A DNA stretch of 64,000 bases from the NCBI RefSeq assembly GCF_004804315.1, contig NZ_SRXX01000003.1, positions 248,001-312,000 on the forward strand, in the 5' to 3' direction. This DNA comes from Flagellimonas onchidii. GTDB lineage: Bacteria > Bacteroidota > Bacteroidia > Flavobacteriales > Flavobacteriaceae. Position numbers and translations under genes: made by a program. Within the stretch, counting starts at the first letter, position 1. Every line of letters begins with the position of its first letter. Below, piece after piece: positions 53,626 to 62,351 of this stretch. The notes below the pieces were generated by a model. The model searched no databases, was not told the origin of the DNA, and saw only the letters and a list, made by a program, of their open reading frames with translations.

Positions 53626-54794
53626 TCAGTGCTAAAGAAACACAGGAGTTGGAAAAGGAATATGGGAACCTATTTGAAATAGATGCCAATCTTGATAGAC
53701 TGGTACACCGAATTGAGTTGTTGGGCTATGTTAACCCTTTAAATATTGAAAAGGAAAAACAACGCTTTTTTACTTCAAAGTATACAGTTGAACCAGAGTT
53801 TAAGTACCCGAAGCTAAAATTTGACCCTTATAAACTTCATAGACTCTTCTTTTCACAGCGTTTGGAAAGAATAAACGATGAACGAATTAGGCGTCTGTAC
53901 CAAGAAGTGATTTATCACTATTCCAATATGATTCAATGCATTGAAACGATTGGAAAAGGAAAGAAGTTTTACTATAACTCTTTAAGGGTGTATGGTACTC
54001 CTACCGAACGTGATGTTCAAAATGCAAAATTCATTCTTCATTTTACTGATGAACCAGCATCTTCTGATATGGAAAAAGTATTCTCTCCAGAAGAAGCCTG
54101 TGATTATTTTGAGAGCTTTTCCAAACAGTATGACTTTCCGCTTAATGTCAGATTTTCGAAAAACATGGCTGCTGAGGCAATGGTAAGCAACAGCTCACAG
54201 ACATTGCTCATCAAAAAGAATATAAAGTTTAGCAAAAATCAATTGCTTACATTGGCGAACCATGAAATAGGAGTGCATTTGGTCACTACGTATAATGGAT
54301 TGCTACAGCCACTTAAGATATTTTCAAACGGTTTGCCCAAAAATGTGGAGACGCAAGAAGGATTGGCTGTTTTTAGTGAATATATGGGAGGTGCGTTAAC
54401 GTTAAAGCGTTTAAAAGAGCTCGCTTACAGGGTTCTTGCCGCAGATAGTCTGATCAAGGGATACTCCTTTGCCGACACCTTTGATTTAATTCATGGGCAA
54501 TACAAGTTAAACAAGCACGAAGCCTTTGGAATAACCCTTCGGGCACATAGGGGAGGAGGTTTTACCAAAGATAGATTGTATTTAAGTGGTCTTAGAAAAA
54601 TATACAAACGCTACCAAAGTGAAGAGAGCCTTGATGTATTGTTGACAGGAAAGGTGGCTTTGGATGATGAAGAAATGGTGAGATATCTTAAAACCGTAGG
54701 CCTTGCCCAACCTATAACCCATAAAGGGCTCTCATTTAATCAAAAATTGAACACCAATCTGACCTTGGATTTTATTTTAAATAATTTAAAGTAG
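53622..54794 (+). CDS. QEGLA-motif metallopeptidase (DUF1704 / MATCAP-like)
   Basis: 390 residues. The HExxxH zinc motif HEIGVH is at 214-219 and the QEGLA motif, which supplies the third ligand Glu, is at 245-249 (ETQEGLAVFSEYMGG). Bacterial members are annotated 'flavohemoglobin expression-modulating QEGLA motif protein'; the eukaryotic relative MATCAP is a tyrosine carboxypeptidase that trims tubulin tails. A C-terminal-trimming role is therefore plausible. It starts within the stop of the amidohydrolase (ATGA overlap). A palindromic element follows. No signal peptide. Confidence 0.87.
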   Translation: MISAKETQELEKEYGNLFEIDANLDRLVHRIELLGYVNPLNIEKEKQRFFTSKYTVEPEFKYPKLKFDPYKLHRLFFSQRLERINDERIRRLYQEVIYHYSNMIQCIETIGKGKKFYYNSLRVYGTPTERDVQNAKFILHFTDEPASSDMEKVFSPEEACDYFESFSKQYDFPLNVRFSKNMAAEAMVSNSSQTLLIKKNIKFSKNQLLTLANHEIGVHLVTTYNGLLQPLKIFSNGLPKNVETQEGLAVFSEYMGGALTLKRLKELAYRVLAADSLIKGYSFADTFDLIHGQYKLNKHEAFGITLRAHRGGGFTKDRLYLSGLRKIYKRYQSEESLDVLLTGKVALDDEEMVRYLKTVGLAQPITHKGLSFNQKLNTNLTLDFILNNLK

Positions 54795-54813
54795 ATTCAT
54801 CTTATTGATTAAA

Positions 54814-54877
54814 TGTCAGGTTGAGCGCAGACGAGAAACGGTTACAGGTGTATCCGAAAAATTTCGTCTGCGCTTGA
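54814..54877. repeat. REP-like palindromic element (11-bp arms)
   Basis: AGCGCAGACGA (54824-54834) is mirrored by TCGTCTGCGCT (54864-54874), with a 29-nt loop. The left part begins TGTCAGGTTGAGCGCAG, a motif I recall as scattered in intergenic regions of many flavobacterial genomes. A T7 run follows after 9 nt, so it may also end the cassette's transcript. I saw only one copy in this window. Confidence 0.65.
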
Positions 54878-54888
54878 AAAGACTTTTT

Positions 54889-56965
54889 TTATAACGAGAT
54901 GTACTTCCCCCTTGGATATTTGACCTGAAAAGAGAAACTTTCTTTTTGGTTTGCTGAAGGATCCAGTTTTAAGTTCCATGTCAACAACCCTGTTTTTTTA
55001 TTGTAATCGGCATTTTTTGGGTCAATATCATCTACTTTGATATCCCTGTTTTGGGAAACAGGAACTCTGTCCATTAGTTTCAAATTGATAGCTGTACTTT
55101 TATTGTTCTTAATTTCAAGGTCGTAAGTTCGGTCCAAAATCCTATTACTTCCCGTGAATGATTTACTCTTGAAATTTCGTTGCTGCTTCCGGCTTATGGT
55201 AATGTTAGGGTCGATTCCCAATGAAAGGGTCATTTCCTTTTTTACAATAAAAGGGTCTATGTTGGTTTTCCTTGCATACCCTCCTTCATAATAAATGTTG
55301 GCTTCGCCGGGCAGTAATTGTAATTTTTCCCAACCTTTAAGTTGTGCCGTTAGGAATACATTTTCATTTACGATTGGAGCTGCAAAGTGTTCGTAGGTTG
55401 CTGTTAGTTGGAATGTATTGATCTCAATTGCGGTGATATCTCCGTCAGAAACTATTGAGTAAGGTTTTTTAATTACGAACTTGGTATTGGTCAAATCATC
55501 CTGGATGTTACTTTTTTTTGTTGTAATAAGCACGATTCCATTATTGGCCCGATTGCCATATAATGATATAGCTTCATCTCCCTTTAGTACTTCCATGTGT
55601 TGAATCTCACTTGCATCAAGATCACCTTCCATAAAACCTTCCAAAGGAACTCCATCTATAATATAAAGAGGTGATTGTTCTTTGGTGGTACTATTGTGGC
55701 CTCTTATGGTAACACCTGAGACTTTTCCATTTACACCAGATGAGACTGAGCTTACGGCATAACTTAATGCTCTTTGTTCTCGTTTTACTCCCATGGCCGT
55801 CACAACAACCTCATCCAAGGCTGCTGCATCCTCCTCCATTTGAATATTGATTACTGATGAGTAGATAGGAATCTCTTGAGAGCTAAAACCAATGTAAGAG
55901 ATTGAGAGTTCCTCGCCCGATAACACATCCAACTCAAAATTGCCGTCAAAATCAGTCTGTACACCTTGTTGGGTACCTTTAACAACAACGTTGGCTCCGG
56001 GCAACGGCGTACCAGATTGGTCCACTACGGTTCCGGTAATTTTGCGGACCATTGGATTATAGGTGTATCTTTTCTTTTGAGGTATGGATTTATGTCTCTT
56101 GGCATATCTGCTCACAAAGTTGAGATATTTGGTGCCCAAATTTGGTTTGTTTACATTGATATTAGGGTTTCCCGTGGACAATGTCACATTTACATTATTC
56201 CAGTCTTTACCTGTTTTTTGATAAACATGGGCTTTGTATGCCAAATCGATAGGAGCATTCAACTGTTCGGATTTGACATCATAATTCGGCATCCATCCCG
56301 CATCCTGAACCAAATAAGAAATGGATAGATTCAAATTCGTGGCTATAGGAGCATCAAAAACTATGGTAAGTTCACCTTGTTCCTCCTGAGGTGCATTGTT
56401 GGTTTCTGCCAGTTGTTTTTGAAGTTTGGTCATAGTCAATTTGTGTTCATTTATGGTAAGGTTAGTTTTAAAGATTTCGTTTCTTATCGCCGTAATGCGC
56501 TGTCTGTAATAAGAGCTTACTTCCTTAACCCTGTTTAAATCCAAGGTTTGGCTTCTGTCGCTTACAGAATGGTTGGCTTTAATCACTTTTTCTTCTTCTT
56601 CCAGGCCAGCAATTGCGTTTTTCAACAGTGCAATATCATGTTGAATTTTACTGATTTCATCCTCCCATTGCACTACCATGGGATTGTTTTTGGTTTTTTC
56701 CAAATAGTTTAGGTCGTAAGACATGGATAGAATGGATGTCGACTGAAGGCCAGAAATCTGAATGCTACTTTCCTCAATTTTTTGGGAAAGCCCTGTAAAG
56801 GTAAGTTCGTTCTTTCTTTCCCTCTTTTAGATGGCATTGCGCTTTTCGATAGATTTGAGCTCCACTCAGGTAAACCGTTACACTTTTGATTTTGGAGGGA
56901 ACCTTGTTTTCATTTCCCAATATGGTTAGTGGACATATTATAAATAGGAGAATTAGTTTTTTCAT
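54889..56965 (-). pseudogene. DUF4139/MuiA-like protein with nested TonB plug, frameshifted
   Basis: The N-terminal part (from ATG 56963-56965: signal peptide, then SKIKSVTVYLSGAQI) is in one frame and ends at RAFPKN. The rest, which reads LTFTGLSQKIEESSIQISGL then MSYDLNYLEK, is in the next frame. Removing one 4-base unit at 56805-56820 restores KEGKNELTFTGLSQK. In the second part a coiled coil is followed by DUF4139 strands; inside them lie a CarboxypepD_reg-like domain (about 228-300 from the internal Met) and a short SusC-type plug (303-404, DEVVVTAMGVKREQRAL ... YIIDGVPLEG ... GIVLITTKK). DUF4139 then resumes to the C-terminus. There is no barrel. An intact ~690-residue protein is predicted if the shift is corrected; it could be a real break, phase variation or a sequencing error. 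Confidence 0.82.
56805..56820 (-). repeat. Tandem tetranucleotide tract at the frameshift
   Basis: On the minus strand this reads GAAA GAAA GAAC GAAC. One extra GAAA unit (four bases, +1) explains the frame break in the DUF4139 gene exactly. It is a short tract of the type prone to slipped-strand mispairing. Confidence 0.8.
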
Positions 56966-57345
56966 TGCTGTTGGATTTAAATTTTGTATGAACTTACATG
57001 TATAGAAGGTTGTTTGAAACCCAGAATGGGTGAATGCGGTCATTTGATTGGTAAAGTGTTGGTTTGAACGAGCCAATCGTTCTTGGCATAGGATTGGCGG
57101 AAAGACCCATTGTTGGTAAAATGGAATAGTGAGTCGTAAATATTTGTGAAAGCGTAAGTAAAAAGTAAAAACACTACGATTTTGCTGAAATTTTAACTTT
57201 TCTGTTGATCGTATGCAATTTAAGTACTAACTCGTGCAAGTTTTTTGGTAAGCAGCAGATGTATAATGATTTAATTTTGTTACAACTACTTACTCCAATA
57301 CCTTAAACTTTGGTATTTGGGTAACAAAAACAAACTAAAATCTAG
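56966..57345. other. Intergenic region between the DUF4139 and DUF1592 genes
   Basis: 380 bp with no supported gene. It holds a -7-like TAATTTTG at 57272-57279, 67 nt before the DUF1592 gene; the nearest upstream TTTG (57244-57247) is 24 nt away, wider than usual. A 7-bp inverted repeat (GCCAATC / GATTGGC at 57072-57078 and 57092-57098) is present. A short open frame continuing upstream from the DUF4139 start is not convincing as a gene. Confidence 0.6.
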
Positions 57346-60300
57346 ATGAAAGGCAATAGCTTGATCTATATTGTAGTACTTTCTTTGGTACTAATTGCGA
57401 TTCCGTTTTTACCCTTAAAGGGAGGTGAAATACATTGGATATTGGATTTCTTTGGGAAATTTCACCCTTTATTAGTGCACCTTCCAATTGGTGCCTTACT
57501 CTGTCTTTTTATTCTGGAAATATTGGTGCCAAAACCCCATATGGAGAAAATACGGGGGGTAATCTTAAAGTTTATTGTGATAACTGCAATTCCTTCGGTT
57601 TTGGCAGGGACGTTATTGGCCGCTTCAGGAGGTTACGGAAGCAATGTTTTTACATTACATAAATGGTTTGGTGTTGCTACAGCTTTGGTAAGTATCTGGT
57701 TATATGCATTAAATAAAAGAGACTTGCCAAACAAAATAGGTCGATTCTCTGCATATCAATTGACACTTTTTGTAAATGTTGTATTACTTAGTATAGCAGG
57801 ACACTATGGAGGTTCTCTTACTCATGGGGCTGACTACTTAACAAAAAACCTTCCTCAAGAGGTACGTACATTTTTTGGAGATGATCCATACGCATTAAAA
57901 GGATTGGTCGCTATGGACAATTCGGAGGTAGACCATACATTAGGCGCATTTGATTTCTCAGAAGATATAAATCCTGTATTGGATAAATATTGCGTACAAT
58001 GCCATGGACCCGAAGAGCAAAAAGCAGGTTTGCGATTGGATAGTATCAATCCTGACTTGGTCAAAGGTCCTGATGCTGCCACTTGGCGTGGTATGTTGGA
58101 TATGATCAATAGTGGAGAGATGCCGCCAAAGGAAGAAGAGCAATTATCAGATGAGGAACGTCGTATGCTCGTGGATTGGATTACTGCATCGGTCCAGAAT
58201 GCCATTAAGATTAAAAAGTCAAGTCAAGCTGCTGTGATCCGAAGGTTGACCAAAAAACAATATACCAATTCACTCAACAACTTGTTGAGCGTATCCGTTG
58301 ATTTTGGAGATGTATTACCCGATGACGAAAAATCCGAAATGGGTTTCAGCAACAATGGGCATGAGCTTCAGATATCTCCTTTGCACATCGAATACTATAA
58401 ACAGATTGCGCGTGAAGCATTGGATAAGGCAATTGCTCCGATAGAAAAACCAAAATCTACCCGTTATAAAATTAAGTTCGGCAAGGGTATTGGCCAAGAA
58501 TTACCTTCAGCCATGATTCGTGGATATCAAAGTGCTCCCATACACTCTGACGATTTTATCGTGGAGATTTTAGATGAAAACGGATTACCCATTCAACCTA
58601 AAGATAGTACTGAGGAAGCTTATTATACCGAGGTAAAGCAAAACATCGGAGTGGGAATGCGTGGGTCACACGCCGATCGTTATGAGGTAGTGGAAAATGG
58701 TGTCATTCTCTATTCTGCCGTACCTCATAAGGAAGTAAGTCCTAAGTCGTGGCAAGGACCATCACCAAACCTAAAGCTTTTAGTTAAAGATTACTTTCCG
58801 ATGGAAGGGGATTTTGAATTTCGAGTCAAGGCCTCAAAAGGCTATCAGAAATACGTAAAAAAGGAAGGGCTGATCAGCCTTCGCGAACGAATTCCCGCTG
58901 AAAAATTGGAAAGTACTATTTCATTGGCTGCCGGAACATTCAAGAACAAAAGAAATCTAGTTCGTGAAGGGAAATACATGATGTCAAAAGATTTAACAAG
59001 GTTTAGCTATGCTAAAACTACCTTTATGGCTCCCAAAACTGGGTACTATCAATTGGACATTACACACCTTTATGCAGCACAAGACCGCATGCCTTCCATC
59101 AGTATAGGATTGGATAACCAGTTCTGCTTAGAAGAGCGTATGCACATGGAAAAGCCCGAGAATGGCCAATTGGATATGGTTACCCCATTAACTTTGGCCT
59201 ATTTAGAAAAAGGCAGACATACCCTTGAGATAGGCGGACGTTTTTTTGTAGGCTTTGGAGAAGTGGTTGTGACCCCATTTCCAGAAGATCATCCAGTTAC
59301 GGTTCAATTGGACAGCGAAGAAGAGGAAAGTAAGCAGAAATATGACATGGCATCACCTATTATGCGTGTTTTTGCAGGAACAAGAACAGATGATGGTATC
59401 GATTATAAAAACTTTGATGATTTCAGAAATGTAATTGACTCTGATTCAGCCAGACAATATATTTTCAGTGGGCGCCTGGAAGATTTGCCAATCCCGGTAA
59501 TAGATACCTTAGAAACCGAAATCTTGGCCAATATTATGGGTATGGGGGTTTGGAATGACTATTTGGTTAAAGACAACCGCGATTCTGGTCCTCCACTATT
59601 GATTCACGAAATTGAATTTGAGGCACCCTACCATTCTGTGTGGCCTCCAAAAAGTCATACAGATATCTTCTTTGATTCACCTGATATGGCCGATAAGGAA
59701 AAATATACTTCACAGGTACTCTCAAAATTTATGGAAAATGCCTTCCGTAGGCCCTTGGAAAAAGGAGAAGTAGAAACCTATATGGAGTTTTGGAGGGCCG
59801 TTAAAGATGATTATGCCCGTTACGAAGATGGTGTAAAGGAAGTCTTGGTGGCGATACTATGTTCTCCGAACTTTATTTATCTGGCAGAACCTGAAGAAGG
59901 TACCTCTGATGATGAAAGGGAGTTCTTCTTGGCGTCACGTTTATCATATTTCTTATGGGATTCCCCTCCGGATCAGGAGTTGTTGGCACTAGCCGATAGG
60001 GGTAAACTTCATCGAAAGAAAGAATTGAAAAAGCAGGTGCAACGTATGTTGCAAGACGATAGAATTTGGGCAATGGTCCGAAATTTCTCCAAAGAATGGC
60101 TTCGTATTGATCGTCATGAAAGCATGAGTACCAATGTAAATGAGTACGAAGACTATAGCCGATTTGTAAAACGGGACATGGCTGAAGAAACCTATCACTT
60201 TGTACATCATGTTCTCAACTGTAATATGTACTTGGGCAATCTGATAGAATCCGACTTTGCCATGCTAAATCAAAATTTAGCGGAGTTTTACGGCATCGAT

Positions 60301-60930
60301 GGGGTAAAAGGAAATCATTTTAGACCCGTAGCCTTGGCACCTGATTCCCATAGAGGAGGATTGCTATCACAAGGTTCCTTTTTAAGCGGACATTCCGATG
60401 GAACACAGGCACATGCCATTAAACGCGCCGTTTGGCTTAGATCTCGAATATTGGGAGACAGACCGCCAGACCCACCGCCAAATGTTCCAGAATTGGATCC
60501 AGAAACTCCTGGTTTTGAAAAATTAACCTTGAAAGAGCAGTTGTTTTTGCACAGAAACAAGGTTTCTTGTATGGACTGTCATGCCAAGATTGACCCTTAT
60601 GGAATAGTATTTGAGAACTACAATGCGGTAGGGCTGTTCCAAGACTTGGCCAATAATGGAAACCCAATAGATACAGAGGCGGAACTACCTGATGGTAAGG
60701 TAGTTGATGGAATTGACGAAATAAAAGCGTATATTTTAAATGAAAAAATAGACGACTTTACACGCTCTTTGGTAAAACATTTGTTTGCTTATGCCGTTGG
60801 ACGTGATATAACCTTTGTGGATGAACCTGAAATTGAATCGATTGTGAGTGCTGTCAAGGAAGATGGTTACCATTTTCAATCGGTGTTTGAAAATATTATA
60901 ACAAGTAAATCATTCGTTGGTGATTTTTAA
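57346..60930 (+). CDS. DUF1592-type cytochrome c membrane protein (DUF2231 + PSCyt1 + DUF1587/1592/1588/1585)
   Basis: 1194 residues. The N-terminal ~165 contain several membrane helices of DUF2231 type (FHPLLVHLPIGALLC). A cytochrome c-like heme motif CVQCH is at 216-220, followed by the DUF1587/1592/1588/1585 modules (AAVIRRLTKKQYTNSLNNLL, FRRPLEKGE, LASRLSYFLWDSPPD, GGLLSQGSFLSGHSDGTQAHAIKRAVW), and a second CMDCH at ~1075-1079 (SCMDCHAKIDPYG). Its partner DUF1552 gene follows 12 nt later. This pair is best known from planctomycetes, verrucomicrobia and marine bacteria; its reaction is not established. It is probably periplasmic and redox-active. Confidence 0.88.
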   Translation: MKGNSLIYIVVLSLVLIAIPFLPLKGGEIHWILDFFGKFHPLLVHLPIGALLCLFILEILVPKPHMEKIRGVILKFIVITAIPSVLAGTLLAASGGYGSNVFTLHKWFGVATALVSIWLYALNKRDLPNKIGRFSAYQLTLFVNVVLLSIAGHYGGSLTHGADYLTKNLPQEVRTFFGDDPYALKGLVAMDNSEVDHTLGAFDFSEDINPVLDKYCVQCHGPEEQKAGLRLDSINPDLVKGPDAATWRGMLDMINSGEMPPKEEEQLSDEERRMLVDWITASVQNAIKIKKSSQAAVIRRLTKKQYTNSLNNLLSVSVDFGDVLPDDEKSEMGFSNNGHELQISPLHIEYYKQIAREALDKAIAPIEKPKSTRYKIKFGKGIGQELPSAMIRGYQSAPIHSDDFIVEILDENGLPIQPKDSTEEAYYTEVKQNIGVGMRGSHADRYEVVENGVILYSAVPHKEVSPKSWQGPSPNLKLLVKDYFPMEGDFEFRVKASKGYQKYVKKEGLISLRERIPAEKLESTISLAAGTFKNKRNLVREGKYMMSKDLTRFSYAKTTFMAPKTGYYQLDITHLYAAQDRMPSISIGLDNQFCLEERMHMEKPENGQLDMVTPLTLAYLEKGRHTLEIGGRFFVGFGEVVVTPFPEDHPVTVQLDSEEEESKQKYDMASPIMRVFAGTRTDDGIDYKNFDDFRNVIDSDSARQYIFSGRLEDLPIPVIDTLETEILANIMGMGVWNDYLVKDNRDSGPPLLIHEIEFEAPYHSVWPPKSHTDIFFDSPDMADKEKYTSQVLSKFMENAFRRPLEKGEVETYMEFWRAVKDDYARYEDGVKEVLVAILCSPNFIYLAEPEEGTSDDEREFFLASRLSYFLWDSPPDQELLALADRGKLHRKKELKKQVQRMLQDDRIWAMVRNFSKEWLRIDRHESMSTNVNEYEDYSRFVKRDMAEETYHFVHHVLNCNMYLGNLIESDFAMLNQNLAEFYGIDGVKGNHFRPVALAPDSHRGGLLSQGSFLSGHSDGTQAHAIKRAVWLRSRILGDRPPDPPPNVPELDPETPGFEKLTLKEQLFLHRNKVSCMDCHAKIDPYGIVFENYNAVGLFQDLANNGNPIDTEAELPDGKVVDGIDEIKAYILNEKIDDFTRSLVKHLFAYAVGRDITFVDEPEIESIVSAVKEDGYHFQSVFENIITSKSFVGDF

Positions 60931-60942
60931 ATAATTTGGATT

Positions 60943-62295
60943 ATGGCTCGAAAATCTTGGCATTTAGATCGCAGAACATTTCTTAGAGGGCTTGGTGTCA
61001 GCTGTATGATTCCTTATATGGAAGCCATGGGCATGGGAACCATGTTGAACAGCTCAAGTACTTCAAGTGAAGCTATGAAAAGGCTTTGTTTTGTGTATTT
61101 TCCCAATGGAGTGGGACTTCCTCCGGTTGAAAGTTCATTCCATAAAAAGTGGAGTTGGTTTCCAATGGGCGAAGGCAGGGATTATCAATTTACCAATTCG
61201 TTGAAACCACTATCACCCCACCGTGAAGATATGTCGATTTTAGGTGGTTTAAGCCACCCCAAGAGTAGGGCCTTATTGGGACATTTGGCTGGTGATACAT
61301 GGTTGACCGGGGGAGATGTTCGCGGAAGTGAGTACATGAACAGTATCTCTGTAGATCAGGTTGTGGCCCAAAAATTTAGCAAACATACCCGCTATCCTTA
61401 TTTAGCGTTATCCACGGACGGTGGAATCGGTTATAAGTCAAGAGTTTCTACGCTTTCCTTTGATTTATCTGGAAAACCTATCCCATCGGAGCATAGGCAC
61501 CGTGAAATTTTTGAACGGTATTTCGCTCCTGGAGGAGGATCTACTACTCAGGCAAGAAGAAAGAGCATCCAACAGGACAAAAAGATTGTAGATTTAATTT
61601 TGGAGGATAGCAAGCGCTTGCATAGACGTTTGGGTAAACACGACCAGACTAAAATGGATGAATATATGCATTCATTGAGTACTGTGGAAGATCAGGTAAA
61701 ACGAAACGAGGAATGGTTAGACATTCCTATGAAAGATTTTGATGCCAGCAACCTTAATTTCAACGTAGATGCGAAGGTAGACCCAGAGGCGTATATCAAA
61801 ACCACATTCGATCTTATGATTTTAGGTATGGAAGTTGACTTAACCAGGGTTATGACCTATATGATGGCTCGTGAAGATGGTCTTGGTTTAGGGGAGAACT
61901 TCCCCAAACTAGCACTTGGATTGAGCAAAGGTCATCACACTATCAGTCACGATCAAACTACTGGACACTGGGAAGAGTGGGGTAGATATGACCAATGGTT
62001 GGCCAAGCAATTCGCTTACTTCTTGGATAAAATGAAAAACACCCATGATGAGCATGGATCCCTGTTGGACAACACGCTTGTTCTTTATGGAAGTGCTTGT
62101 AGTACCACGCACAATGCGGTAAACTATCCTTTGGTTTTGGCAGGGGGGAGCAATATGGGAATGAAGCACGGTAGCTATGAAAAATTTGACAATGTTCCCA
62201 TGTCCAACTTATTCGTTAGCATGCTGAATACCCTTGGTATGGAAACAGAAAGTTTTTCCGATAGTACAGGAGAACTACATTCAAATATTTGGTAA
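60943..62295 (+). CDS. DUF1552 family exported protein
   Basis: 450 residues starting with a Tat-like twin-arginine signal (DRRTFLRGLG at about 9-18), so it is probably exported folded. The DUF1552 pattern is present: LCFVYFPNGVGLPP, ILGGLSHPKSRALLGHLAGDTWLTGGDVRG, SVDQVVAQKF, YPYLALSTDGGIGYKSRVSTLSF and LVLYGSACSTTHNAVNYPLVLAGGSNMG. It may be a sulfatase/phosphatase-fold relative, but I do not assign activity. It is always found with DUF1592 proteins in genomes I recall. It is followed by a terminator. Confidence 0.87.
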   Translation: MARKSWHLDRRTFLRGLGVSCMIPYMEAMGMGTMLNSSSTSSEAMKRLCFVYFPNGVGLPPVESSFHKKWSWFPMGEGRDYQFTNSLKPLSPHREDMSILGGLSHPKSRALLGHLAGDTWLTGGDVRGSEYMNSISVDQVVAQKFSKHTRYPYLALSTDGGIGYKSRVSTLSFDLSGKPIPSEHRHREIFERYFAPGGGSTTQARRKSIQQDKKIVDLILEDSKRLHRRLGKHDQTKMDEYMHSLSTVEDQVKRNEEWLDIPMKDFDASNLNFNVDAKVDPEAYIKTTFDLMILGMEVDLTRVMTYMMAREDGLGLGENFPKLALGLSKGHHTISHDQTTGHWEEWGRYDQWLAKQFAYFLDKMKNTHDEHGSLLDNTLVLYGSACSTTHNAVNYPLVLAGGSNMGMKHGSYEKFDNVPMSNLFVSMLNTLGMETESFSDSTGELHSNIW

Positions 62296-62321
62296 CATTT
62301 TAGAATTTGTTGAATATAGCG

Positions 62322-62351
62322 GCCGAATCCTAATGGGATTCGGCTTTTTTT
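62322..62351 (+). terminator. Terminator of the DUF1592/DUF1552 operon, overlapping the convergent alkD-like stop
   Basis: A 9-bp stem (GCCGAATCC / GGATTCGGC) with loop TAATG and a T7 run. The right arm is coding sequence for the last residues of the convergent AlkD-like gene (KAES), whose stop falls in the loop. Confidence 0.85.

Noticed and set aside
54889..56724. A SusC/TonB-dependent receptor
   Set aside because: Only a short plug and a CarboxypepD_reg-like domain are present; there is no beta barrel, and both flanks are DUF4139.
56966..57345. A small gene upstream of the DUF4139 start
   Set aside because: The frame continues 37 codons upstream with no family-like sequence; the signal peptide begins at the internal Met, so the region is better read as non-coding.
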